Part shown: in pieces, positions 27,272 through 36,774 of the stretch
Layout: every line of letters begins with the position of its first letter
Numbering within the stretch: the stretch's first letter is position 1
Assembly (NCBI GenBank): GCA_017399035.1
Contig: JAFQEM010000019.1
Span: 1-45,843, forward strand
Direction of reading: 5' to 3'
DNA: 45,843 nucleotides
Source of the DNA: Clostridia bacterium
Lineage (GTDB): Bacteria; Bacillota; Clostridia; Christensenellales; Borkfalkiaceae
Notes under the pieces: generated by a model
Told to the model about the DNA's origin: nothing
Seen by the model: only the letters and a program-made list of their open reading frames with translations
The model's database searches: none
Position numbers and translations under genes: made by a program

Positions 27272-28431
27272 TATTCATCTCCTCCGCAAATTTTATCAAT
27301 TAACATTTCTACACATCTTTCGATATTGTTACCTTTTTTATACATTACGATATCGTCGTCGTAAAACAAATATTCTTGCGCTGAAAAATCTATCAACCTG
27401 CAAAGTTGCTCGTAATAATTCTTTGCAAATTTTGCGCCTGCCTTTTTGATTTGCCCACCGCTCAAATATTGATGCTTACCGTGCGTATTAAAGAAGTAAA
27501 GATAAACGTATTTTTCATCTTCAATACCCGACAATATCTCTTTTGACTTTGCCTCGTTGGGGAAGTTTATAAAATATCTATCTTCACGCTCTTTGGTTAT
27601 AATTCCATTTTCATCACAATCAAGATATCTTATTTCTAACCCCTTGGTTATAAACTTAAAAAGTTCTGGCTTTTTATCTTTTTTGTCTTTTTTAAACTCA
27701 AAAAGGCTTTTAAGTTCCGCACCGCTCAAAAGGAATAGTCCACAGAGTGGGGCGCGCGTTTTATTAAAGCATTTTGCTAGCACCGCATAAACGTTTTTAG
27801 TGCGACTGCCCGCGCTCTTTTTATCATTTTTGCCACTGACGTTAAGGTCGCCGTAAAGTGTGGTTAAACGCTGTTTGTTCTTTTCATAATCAAATTTATC
27901 AATACCTTTAAGCGCTCTAGAATAGTTTGAATAAAGACGCAATAGCGCAATGCCTGCAGAGCGTTTTAAGTCTTCAAATTCTTTATTTGAAATAGGCTTA
28001 ACACCGTCTTCGGTTTTAACTGAAAGGTCGGGCGAATAACATAGCGACGCATAGTAATCAAACGCCATACGAATTCTATCGTTTTCACTTCTAACTGCCT
28101 CTAAATAATGCTCGTTATAAAAGCCCATACGATAAACTGCTTTTGGGTTACCTGCCTTTGCGCTTTTGCTACAATTTTCAATAGCGCAATCAAGCAACTC
28201 TTCAGGCTGTAAGTTAAGCGGTGGTTGGTCGCCTTGGTCATAAGACTTTGGCGACAAATATCTAAAAAAATATAGTTCTGACAGATTAAAAAGTTCTTGA
28301 TTTTCCGCCGTCAACTTAAAGTCCGCAACAACCGACAACTCTCTTTTGCAATGCGGGCAAACTAGCGCGCCGTTAAAAAGTTCAAGTGGCGCGGTAAATT
28401 TCTTTGCGCAATTTGTATAAGTACACTTCAT
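27271..28431 (-). CDS. Zinc-finger protein with Sel1-like helices (operon gene 5)
   Basis: 386 residues. The first 32 hold C3, C8, C25 and C28 (CxxxxC and CPHC), a zinc ribbon-like knuckle. Residues about 80-130 (LLDCAIENCSKSAKAGNPKAVYRMG, then FDYYASLCY) look like a Sel1/TPR helical repeat, a protein-protein surface. The C-terminal half has no family I know. AGGAG lies before the ATG. Coupled to the coiled-coil gene that follows. Confidence 0.65.
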   Translation of the reverse strand: MKCTYTNCAKKFTAPLELFNGALVCPHCKRELSVVADFKLTAENQELFNLSELYFFRYLSPKSYDQGDQPPLNLQPEELLDCAIENCSKSAKAGNPKAVYRMGFYNEHYLEAVRSENDRIRMAFDYYASLCYSPDLSVKTEDGVKPISNKEFEDLKRSAGIALLRLYSNYSRALKGIDKFDYEKNKQRLTTLYGDLNVSGKNDKKSAGSRTKNVYAVLAKCFNKTRAPLCGLFLLSGAELKSLFEFKKDKKDKKPELFKFITKGLEIRYLDCDENGIITKEREDRYFINFPNEAKSKEILSGIEDEKYVYLYFFNTHGKHQYLSGGQIKKAGAKFAKNYYEQLCRLIDFSAQEYLFYDDDIVMYKKGNNIERCVEMLIDKICGGDE

Positions 28432-28461
28432 AATTAACTCCTTGTGTGAGTAAACAACTGA

Positions 28462-31400
28462 TTATTCTATAACTTCGGGAACTTGTGGAACTATAATAGT
28501 AACTTGGAAAGTTTCAACGTCTGCCTTATAGTTGCCGTTAGATAAAATTGCAGTTATAGTTACGATATGTTCGCCAGCAGGAAGACTATTAACGTCTTTA
28601 CTAAATTGACGATTTATTCTAACGTCATCTCCGTTTACCGTTCCTGAAACAATTTCGGGCAACGAATAAGATTTAAATTCTTCTTTAGTAAAGGTTGTTT
28701 TAGTGCCCCAGTCAAGCGTAACCACTCTCTGCTCTATTGTATAAGTGCCGTTTATCGAAGTGATATTATAATTACTGTTGATAGACGTGCAAGTAATGTT
28801 ATAAGTGCCTACGCTAGAAGTTTCGGTTACGAAATGCTTTAAGACATAGGGCATATCATCTTCAAACAAACTTCCACTAGTAACTTGCGCCGTTGCAGGT
28901 TTTTCTTCTTCTCCGTAAACGCTTGAGAGATTATCTACGGTTACGGTAATATTTCTTTTTTCAACGGTCAAAGTGCCTTTTATAGTTTGAATTTCATAGT
29001 TAGCAAGCGTGTAACTACCTTGTTGCGTAAACACAATATCATATTTACCTACGTTGCCACCTTGAATGTAATTGCAAATTAACGTGGGCTTTGTGCCAAA
29101 AAGACTTTCGTCTTCAGCCTGAACGAACCCAACGTATTCAATAGTCAACTCTGGCACTTGGTCGCCATAAGTAATTGTTTTATCTTGTGCATATAAAGTT
29201 AGTGGCGCTTTCTTTACGGTAAATTGCATTTTATAATTTTCGGGTAATTGATAGTTATTAGCCTTTAAACCGTAAATTGAAGTAACTATAACTTCATAAT
29301 TACCTGCCTCACACACTTGGCTTATGCTTAATATGGGGCTACAATCGTCTCCGCTAATAACGTCGTTTAACTTAACCGCTATGTCTTGAGTTAAACCGTT
29401 ATAAGTAAGATTATTGTTTGTTATTGCTGGTGTTATAGACTTTTTATTTATAGTAAACTCGCAAGTTGAGTATACGCCACTAATTTCATAGTTGCCGTTA
29501 GAAAGTCCACTAGGCAGACCCTCACCAGGGCTTTGTGTGGTTGCAGTGTAAGTTCCTGCATCGGTTTGTTTGCCGTATACATAAATAGAACATCTATCAG
29601 TTCCCACTAAACCGCCGTCAGCAATTCTTGCCGTTGGCAAACGTTCACTTCCGTTATAAGTAAATTCGGTGTTAGACCAAACGATATCAACAAGTTTTGG
29701 TTTTATAACGAAAGGACGAGTGGTTTCAGCGCCATCTGCAAACTTATAGTTTTTATCTTTTATAACCGCAGTTGCCGTGTGAGTGGGGTTGCCCGCATTG
29801 TTTGCATTGATTTCCCAGCCAACACCTTGTTGTATTATGCTACCATCTGTATCAACTTTGCCGTAAACCCTTTCTACTTGCGGACCTTGTAACTGACCGT
29901 TATAAGTAAACTCTGTTTCGTCATACCACTCAACCGTTATTTCACGTTGACTAATGGTGTAAGAACAAGTTGGATTTTCTAAAGCGTAATTCATAGACGG
30001 CAATAACCATTGCTCGGGGTCAATAGTTGCGGTTGCTTGATAAGCCGTTCCGTTATTTTTTTCGGTTGCGTCTTTTCCGTTACCACCAGTAATTGTCAAC
30101 TCAAAATAATCTCCGCCAACAACCCCCGTTGGTGTTGCCGTTACGTTCTTTTCAGTTCCGTCGTAAACTAAATTTTCGTATCCTGACCACTCAAGTTGGA
30201 TAACTTTTTTTGCAATGTTTACACTTGCCGTTTGATTGCTTGCTATTTCATAAAGTTCACTGCATAAACCGGTAAGTTCTAACCTAAACTTATAATTCCC
30301 TGCATTTTTAATGGTTCTTTCAAACGACGCAACTTTTTGACCATCGTTCATTTGCATTTCAACGGTAATATTATCGTTATTTATAACGTCAGATTCAACG
30401 TAACTTGCTTTTACCGTTTGTTCTTCTCCGTTATAAACAAAATTTTTCTCTTTGCCGTTGCCATACACTTCCCCCGGCAAAATCCACTCGTTAAAGTTAA
30501 GCGGTTTTTTGCCTATATTTAAAGTTATATCTTTATAACTTTCAGAAGTTAAACTTGTTAGCGTGCTAGAAGACGCTGTTACCCTTATTTCATAATTTCC
30601 TGCGTCACCATTTTCAAGAGCGGGGCTGATATTTGTTTTAGTATATTCGTTTGAGTTGGGTTGGTCTGCCACCGCATTACCAAAGTGTTTCCAAACGTAA
30701 GATAATTCAATGCCTTGGGTAGGCGCAGTTGCATCAACCGTAAACTTTGCAGTATCGCCGTAAATATAAGAGTTCTTATCCAACCTTAAGTCGGTTATAA
30801 CGGGCGCGTTGAGTTTCCAAACAGGGCTAACCGTAACGTCTTGATTAAGAATATTAGTTAGTTTAGTAAATTCAGTTTTTTCCGTTCCCGTAGTTTTATA
30901 TTCCCAACCGTCTAGGGTAAAGCCATCACGAAGAGTAACTTCACTTAAAAGGTCAAAGGGGTCAGAACCAACAACGTAACGAACGCCGTCAATTTTAAAA
31001 AATTCTGCGTCTGCAGTTGCAATGTTGTATAAAGTGTCGTTGCAAACGCTGTCAATGGTAACTTTATATATAGTTTCAAAGTGAACGTTTACGTTAGATA
31101 AATTGCCGTTTACACTTTGACCTAAAATACTTTCTTCACCGTCTTTTAGCGGACACAAAACCTTACCGCGAGAAAGATTGTTTATAAGAAAATCTTCGTA
31201 TGCTTGCGCATCTGAATCGTTAAAACCTTCAACGTAAGAAACACCAGACGCGTGTTGCGTAAGATTGAAAGTATCTCCCTTTTTGCCTATCCAAGTTTTT
31301 ATAGGTTCAAAATTTGAATATTCAATATCTTGATAAGTATAATCAAAAGTTATGTAAACTTCGTTATCTGCAAGTCCGTCGGGAACAATCATATTATAAA

Positions 31401-32241
31401 GGCTCATATAGTTGTCTTTATAATCGTTTTTAATCTCTTTTGCAAAACCTATAACGCGCTCTTTAACCGCATCAATTTCACTTTTATCAACAAAAACTTT
31501 CAAGTTGTCGTTTATGTTATTTAGGTAAGTGCTGTTCAAAATTTTGAATTGCGTTCCACAATCAAGATAAATTTCTTTAATTGATTTATCTTCAAAGAAA
31601 TCGCCGTAAACACCAGTAACCTTTTGACCGTTAAATTCTTTAGCAATAGTTACTTTATCACCCTTTGCCTCGGCAATAGGTTGCGCAACGTAACCTTTAT
31701 CAAGTTCGCTATAAACGTATCTAACCGTTCTAAACCCAACTTCGCCTTGACCAAACACACCGTTCTTTATTGCGTAACCAAAATAAAAACAAGAGATAAA
31801 AACCAACAACGCAGTAAATAGAAAAGCGGTTATTTTAAGCGTGCCACCTTTCTTTGCGCCGTTGCTTACGCTAACTAAAAGCGATATGCCCGACACAATG
31901 CGGAAAACGGCAAAAATTATCATTGCCAAAAGATAAAAAAGTTCAAGGTTAAGAACTAAAGTTAAAACACCACAAACCAACACGGATACGCCAACGTATA
32001 CGAGCGGTAAAATTCTGCTATACTTAAACCTAAAGTTAGACGCTATTACGCCGACAAACAAACCAAGGTCGAACACGGTTATTAAAAACACCGCAAGCCC
32101 TGCCGTAAACGCAAGCCCGCCCGCCATAAGCAATGCAGTTAAAACTACGTCAACAGCCAAAATGGCTATTACCGTTGCATATATAAAAAATTTGTTACTT
32201 TTAAGCCTTTCTTTCAAGACTGAATTATTAACGTTTGCCAT
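28462..32241 (-). CDS. Giant membrane-anchored MBG/Ig-repeat protein (operon gene 4)
   Basis: 1259 residues. The first ~160 hold five to six hydrophobic helices. Next comes a segment with a BspA-like Leu-rich signature (FEDKSIKEIYLDCGTQFK) and a Listeria-Bacteroides type repeat (FTLDGWEYKTTGTEK, ending VSPVWK near 475). An Ig-like domain follows (near 480-580), then at least six MBG-type beta repeats recognisable by Y-N/D-G-x-x-Q/E-x-x-x and GxY. The repeats probably face outward. GGAGGG precedes the ATG. Its position inside a helicase/AAA/protease operon is unexpected; it may be the surface sensor or adhesive part (inference). Confidence 0.75.
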   Translation of the reverse strand: MANVNNSVLKERLKSNKFFIYATVIAILAVDVVLTALLMAGGLAFTAGLAVFLITVFDLGLFVGVIASNFRFKYSRILPLVYVGVSVLVCGVLTLVLNLELFYLLAMIIFAVFRIVSGISLLVSVSNGAKKGGTLKITAFLFTALLVFISCFYFGYAIKNGVFGQGEVGFRTVRYVYSELDKGYVAQPIAEAKGDKVTIAKEFNGQKVTGVYGDFFEDKSIKEIYLDCGTQFKILNSTYLNNINDNLKVFVDKSEIDAVKERVIGFAKEIKNDYKDNYMSLYNMIVPDGLADNEVYITFDYTYQDIEYSNFEPIKTWIGKKGDTFNLTQHASGVSYVEGFNDSDAQAYEDFLINNLSRGKVLCPLKDGEESILGQSVNGNLSNVNVHFETIYKVTIDSVCNDTLYNIATADAEFFKIDGVRYVVGSDPFDLLSEVTLRDGFTLDGWEYKTTGTEKTEFTKLTNILNQDVTVSPVWKLNAPVITDLRLDKNSYIYGDTAKFTVDATAPTQGIELSYVWKHFGNAVADQPNSNEYTKTNISPALENGDAGNYEIRVTASSSTLTSLTSESYKDITLNIGKKPLNFNEWILPGEVYGNGKEKNFVYNGEEQTVKASYVESDVINNDNITVEMQMNDGQKVASFERTIKNAGNYKFRLELTGLCSELYEIASNQTASVNIAKKVIQLEWSGYENLVYDGTEKNVTATPTGVVGGDYFELTITGGNGKDATEKNNGTAYQATATIDPEQWLLPSMNYALENPTCSYTISQREITVEWYDETEFTYNGQLQGPQVERVYGKVDTDGSIIQQGVGWEINANNAGNPTHTATAVIKDKNYKFADGAETTRPFVIKPKLVDIVWSNTEFTYNGSERLPTARIADGGLVGTDRCSIYVYGKQTDAGTYTATTQSPGEGLPSGLSNGNYEISGVYSTCEFTINKKSITPAITNNNLTYNGLTQDIAVKLNDVISGDDCSPILSISQVCEAGNYEVIVTSIYGLKANNYQLPENYKMQFTVKKAPLTLYAQDKTITYGDQVPELTIEYVGFVQAEDESLFGTKPTLICNYIQGGNVGKYDIVFTQQGSYTLANYEIQTIKGTLTVEKRNITVTVDNLSSVYGEEEKPATAQVTSGSLFEDDMPYVLKHFVTETSSVGTYNITCTSINSNYNITSINGTYTIEQRVVTLDWGTKTTFTKEEFKSYSLPEIVSGTVNGDDVRINRQFSKDVNSLPAGEHIVTITAILSNGNYKADVETFQVTIIVPQVPEVIE

Positions 32242-32253
32242 AACACCCTCCGC

Positions 32254-33900
32254 CTATCTCGTCAATTTGCGTGGCTTATCTATATAACCTTTTTCACGCA
32301 CGGCGAGTTTATTGAATACGTATTTGTTTTGACCGACGTTGAAAAGCACAAGTTCGTCGTCTTCAACACCGTATTTTTTCTTAAATAACCCAAACAGCCT
32401 TACTGCAAGTGGTAAAACGCCTTTGTATGCTCGATAAACCGCTTTTGCCTCGGGGGAATCCTCAGAATTTTTCAAACTCATACAAAGTGGGCAATGCTTG
32501 CCGTTTTTCATAACTGAAGTTGAAAAATATCTTCCGCAAGTTTTACACTTAACAACACCGCCTATAAGTTCGTCTTTGGGGTCAACCAAATCCATAACGT
32601 CTTTAGCAAAGAACATATCGGGTGTGTATCTCTTTTCCCCAGAAAGTGAAGTGTAAACAACTTCGGGATAAGGACAATCGCTACATTTGAACGATTTTAC
32701 ACCGTCTGACGTAACTTCAAACACTTGCGAACGGCATTTTAAGGTTTCACAACCAGTTCCACGCGCAGTTTTTGGGCAAACGACATTAAAGAAGTGATTT
32801 GCTAGGTCGCTATAAGTGATAATTTCTTCTTTTTCTTCTTGAGTTAAACCTAAATTGCCCGATAACGGATTTAACGTAACCGTTTTTTCAACACCGTCAA
32901 CAAAATAAGTTATTTGGTTTCTATCAACCAACTTTTCACCCTGATTACAGTTAAGGCAATCTATGGTTAAGTTGTTATTTATACCCATAACAATTTTGAG
33001 CATAGGCGAACCTGCCAAATGCGCCTCGTAAACGAACGCGCTTGCTTTTATGTGGGTTATATAAAGCAAGTCTACTCTGGGGCATTCAAGTTCAATCGCC
33101 TCGTGTGAAAGTTGAGCAAGCATATTGTTTACGGCAACTTTATCCGACTTGTCGCTAAAACATAAATAATCTGCAAAATTGCGCTTTTCGTCGTTAATAA
33201 GACCGTCTATTGCATTGAGCGTTACGTCAATTACACCGTCCCCACTCAAAATTCCGTTCTCTTTAACGTCTTCGGGTATAATTTCGTTTAAGTTGCTGTC
33301 AATATCTTCCGCCGCCACACCTTTAATAGGCGTCATAACTCTGCCCGACTTATTAAAATAAACTTTACCAAGTATAGGTAACGACGCACCAGTTCCGCCA
33401 GAGAGTTCTATTCTCATTGCAACGCCGTAAATATCTTCTATCACTTCTTCGTCTGCCACCTCAACTAAATTTAATTTCTTGTTAAGGGTGGGATAAAAGT
33501 TTTGTGTTAAATTATCTATAATTTCTTTTGCGGTTTGAAAGGCGTTTTCTTTTTCGGCTTTAGTTCTTGCCTGTTGCTGATATTCAACAACCGAATAACG
33601 CTTATGATATTCAATACCAACCGTTTCAATAAACGAAGTCCATATAGCGTTGTCGTTTTCTACGTGTTCACCACGCAAAGCCTTAAACCACGTTGCGCCG
33701 TCTTTAGTGAACGCGTGCTTTACAGCCTCGCTCACCTTTGATGCAGACGTAGAAAGTTCATATTCGTAAACGCCGTCGTTAATAACGTTATTTTGAATAT
33801 ACCAACCCAAACCGTCAAAGCAACCACCGCGGATAAGTTCGCAGATGCTTTCAAACGCTTTGGCGTATTCATTACCTACGTAAATGTGTTTCTTTGCCAT
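32254..33900 (-). CDS. Multi-zinc-ribbon protein of unknown family (operon gene 3)
   Basis: 548 residues, no membrane segment. Cys pairs occur late in the chain: CLNC (near 317), CPKTARGTGCETLKC and CSDC (near 375-405), CKTC (near 455) and CPLC (near 471), enough for two or three zinc sites. The N-terminal 300 residues are mixed alpha/beta with no motif I know. Ends in a basic tail. AAAGG lies before the ATG. It follows the SNF2 gene by 17 bases; a stable complex with that Cys-rich helicase is plausible. It does not look like DISARM DrmB. Confidence 0.6.
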   Translation of the reverse strand: MAKKHIYVGNEYAKAFESICELIRGGCFDGLGWYIQNNVINDGVYEYELSTSASKVSEAVKHAFTKDGATWFKALRGEHVENDNAIWTSFIETVGIEYHKRYSVVEYQQQARTKAEKENAFQTAKEIIDNLTQNFYPTLNKKLNLVEVADEEVIEDIYGVAMRIELSGGTGASLPILGKVYFNKSGRVMTPIKGVAAEDIDSNLNEIIPEDVKENGILSGDGVIDVTLNAIDGLINDEKRNFADYLCFSDKSDKVAVNNMLAQLSHEAIELECPRVDLLYITHIKASAFVYEAHLAGSPMLKIVMGINNNLTIDCLNCNQGEKLVDRNQITYFVDGVEKTVTLNPLSGNLGLTQEEKEEIITYSDLANHFFNVVCPKTARGTGCETLKCRSQVFEVTSDGVKSFKCSDCPYPEVVYTSLSGEKRYTPDMFFAKDVMDLVDPKDELIGGVVKCKTCGRYFSTSVMKNGKHCPLCMSLKNSEDSPEAKAVYRAYKGVLPLAVRLFGLFKKKYGVEDDELVLFNVGQNKYVFNKLAVREKGYIDKPRKLTR

Positions 33901-33917
33901 TTTAACCTTTAACCTCT

Positions 33918-36761
33918 TTAATCCTTATCCTTGTCGTTTGCTAATATAGCCTGTATCTGAGCAACCTTGTTAGTTTCATTTATTAGGTTGGTACAGAAAG
34001 ATTTTCCGCCGTCTTGCTGATAATCGTAAGCCGAACGGATATAAGTTTCAAACGTTCTTGCCACAACGGGTTTTAATATTCCCTTTGCGCCGTTGCTTGC
34101 GCACACGGGGCAGTTTGCTTCCCACTTTTCATTGAACTCAACTACGTGCGGTTTGGGGAAACAAGTTGCTTCCGAACAGGTCATACAACCTTTAATACCT
34201 TCCGCCCCACTACGAACACGGCACTTTTGATGACATACGCCCGAATAAGAACAGTTATCACACAATTCTTCTAAATCTGCGTCGGTTGCCGACGGATTTT
34301 CTTTATAGTAGTTAAGCGCCTCACACTTGCCTTTAAGCGGTCCGCTAATAAACCTTTCACAATGCGATATTGCGCATATCTTTCTACAATAAAGTTGCCT
34401 ATCGCCCTTGACGCCTGCGTTACACATAACACCGCTACCAGTGCTGTTTACTGCAAGACAGTAATATTGACCGCCGTCGTCGGAATTTTGTCTTTTAATA
34501 ACGCTACCGCAGTTATCACACTTAACTTCGTTGCCGTTGATTTCAACCATCAACATACCGCGTTGGTTCTCTAGACGACATTTTTCGTTATCGCTACAAT
34601 AAATTTCGTCAAGGTCGTTTTTCTTAAACGCCTCGTAATCTTCTTTAGACATAAGTTTAACGTTTCCACAAGCGGGGCAACGTATGGTAACCATATTGTC
34701 GTTGTTACTGCCCGCAATAATAGCAGCATCACCGCTGTTACTAGTCATCAAACCTATTCTTGTAAAATACATCAACACGTAACCTTCTAGTTTACACATA
34801 TCTGCAAACGAATAAATGACTACGTCGTTTTCTTGACCCAAACGGAAAATACGACCTATGCTCTGTTCCATACCCAAGGGGTTAGGCGTAACTTGGAAGT
34901 TGACTATAACGTTACTCTTTTGTAAGTTTGCGCCTTCAGTAAATGCGTTTGTAGTAACCACCAAAATAGCGTCGTCCGTTTGATTAAACTTCATTTCTAT
35001 CTTCGCTTTATCCGAATTGTCGCCAACTATAATTCTATTTTTATATTTAGCGTCAGCGCGCAATTCTTCAAGCACTTGTTCGTAACACCTTTCACTCTTT
35101 TTAACGTCGTAATCAAAGAATACTATAACTCTGTCTTTTTTATATTTATCAAGAATTTTCTTTAATTCCGCCATCTTTTTATCAAACACGTTTTGACCGT
35201 CAAATACGGGGCGGAAAGATAAGCCAACGTCGTTTGAACTTGAACCGATTGCGGTATTTTGCATACCACGCATCTCTTGCCAGTAGAAAGTCATTGAATT
35301 TTTCTTTAAGAAACTTTCGTCTTCTAACCCGAAAGAGTGAAGTATTCCGTTTCCACCAAAGAATAAATCTGCATACGCAAGATTATACGACATATTGCCC
35401 TTATGCTCTTGAACGTATTCTGAAATTGAATATTGAGAATCTTCGGTTTTAATTGCGCCGTCGCCGTCCATATCGTCTACGACAAGCGTAACCGTTTTAT
35501 TTGCCATACCCGTAATTTCAATTTGCTTTTGAGTGTTTTTTGCAGGGAAGAAGAAAACGTTTTCTATATGCTTACCCTTTTTGATTCTGTCGTTAGGTTG
35601 ACGAATCATTATTGAACGCAAAACACCGTTGTGGTATGCGTTTGCAATATTGAGCATTATTTTGTTTTTAACCTGCTCGTTTTCTTCAAGGAATTGGTCT
35701 ATAATATTTTTCTTTTCACCGTCAAGCAATTCGTTGAACTCTTCAATTTCAGGCTTACCATTAAGCCTTGCCCACGTTTCGTATTCGTCGGCAAAATTCT
35801 CTTGTATTTCTAAAATCTTTACCTTGTTGATAAAGTCCATAACCGTATCTGCGCCACGGCAAATATGTTCTTTATAATACTTCTTTTCTTTTCTATATTC
35901 TTCAGTTCTAGCAACGTCTTCTTTTTCATCAAAATCAGAGGGCAAACCGCCTTTGCAACGTATAAAATACCAAAGTCTAAACATATTTTCTAAATTGCCA
36001 GAGTGAGGGGTTGCAGATAACAGCACGCAATAGGTCTTTTTTGCCTTCTTTTTGGTTTCCATCATAATAGACAAAAGTTTCATTGCCCTTGCTGAAGAAC
36101 CTTCTTCACCGCAAAGGTTATGAGCCTCGTCAACCACCACAACGTCAAACAAAACGTTTGAAACGTCGTGCTCTTTCCAACATACGAAGTCCTCGGTTTT
36201 TACTATTATAGGTGCGGTGGGGCGCATCATAGAATCTTCGCCAACTGCAAAATTTTCATCAGAAAATTCTTTGCCCAAGGTTTTCAAAACGCCTTTACCT
36301 AAACCAAAACCGTTTTCTAAAACTTCTATCCAAGTGTTATAAACTTGAGAAGGCACTATAATGAGTGCGGTTGCAATTTTGCCTTTTGCTGCAAGTTCGC
36401 TTAAAACTGCGCCCGCCTCGTAAGTTTTACCACTACCAACAACGTCTGCAAGCAACCCAAAGCCACGCAATTCTTTCAAAAACGCTTGCGTTGCCTTAAC
36501 TTGGTGCGGTAACAAACGCTCGTCGCCCATATGGAATTTGTTTTTCTTTATACCGTAGTCAGTGCCTTTATTAGCATAATCAGACGGCGACAACGTGAGC
36601 GAAGAAAATTCGTCGTATCTATCTAAAACTTCTGCGGCTTTATTCATTTGAGCAACGTGTTTAGTATATTTTTTACAATCGTGCAGTCCTGCCCTTTCCA
36701 TATCTTTATCGAAAGCGCCGGCTGAAAACTTTATTTTGAATTGTACGTTCTGTTCTTTCAT
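33918..36761 (-). CDS. SNF2-like SF2 helicase with long Cys-rich tail (operon gene 2)
   Basis: 947 residues. Helicase motifs: LLPHQ (Q-motif-like, 83), Walker A DVVGSGKT (106-113), DEAH (211-214), SATPHSGN (249-256), TTNAFTEGANLQ (603-614) and GRIFRLGQ (636-643). This is the SNF2/RapA order, so the protein likely translocates on duplex DNA or remodels a nucleoprotein. Residues 695-923 contain 22 Cys, many as CxxC, suggesting several zinc ribbons. The first lobe has a long charged insertion. GGGAG precedes the ATG. It follows the Hsp70-like gene by 13 bases. Confidence 0.88.
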   Translation of the reverse strand: MKEQNVQFKIKFSAGAFDKDMERAGLHDCKKYTKHVAQMNKAAEVLDRYDEFSSLTLSPSDYANKGTDYGIKKNKFHMGDERLLPHQVKATQAFLKELRGFGLLADVVGSGKTYEAGAVLSELAAKGKIATALIIVPSQVYNTWIEVLENGFGLGKGVLKTLGKEFSDENFAVGEDSMMRPTAPIIVKTEDFVCWKEHDVSNVLFDVVVVDEAHNLCGEEGSSARAMKLLSIMMETKKKAKKTYCVLLSATPHSGNLENMFRLWYFIRCKGGLPSDFDEKEDVARTEEYRKEKKYYKEHICRGADTVMDFINKVKILEIQENFADEYETWARLNGKPEIEEFNELLDGEKKNIIDQFLEENEQVKNKIMLNIANAYHNGVLRSIMIRQPNDRIKKGKHIENVFFFPAKNTQKQIEITGMANKTVTLVVDDMDGDGAIKTEDSQYSISEYVQEHKGNMSYNLAYADLFFGGNGILHSFGLEDESFLKKNSMTFYWQEMRGMQNTAIGSSSNDVGLSFRPVFDGQNVFDKKMAELKKILDKYKKDRVIVFFDYDVKKSERCYEQVLEELRADAKYKNRIIVGDNSDKAKIEMKFNQTDDAILVVTTNAFTEGANLQKSNVIVNFQVTPNPLGMEQSIGRIFRLGQENDVVIYSFADMCKLEGYVLMYFTRIGLMTSNSGDAAIIAGSNNDNMVTIRCPACGNVKLMSKEDYEAFKKNDLDEIYCSDNEKCRLENQRGMLMVEINGNEVKCDNCGSVIKRQNSDDGGQYYCLAVNSTGSGVMCNAGVKGDRQLYCRKICAISHCERFISGPLKGKCEALNYYKENPSATDADLEELCDNCSYSGVCHQKCRVRSGAEGIKGCMTCSEATCFPKPHVVEFNEKWEANCPVCASNGAKGILKPVVARTFETYIRSAYDYQQDGGKSFCTNLINETNKVAQIQAILANDKDKD

Positions 36762-36774
36762 AAACCTAACTCCC

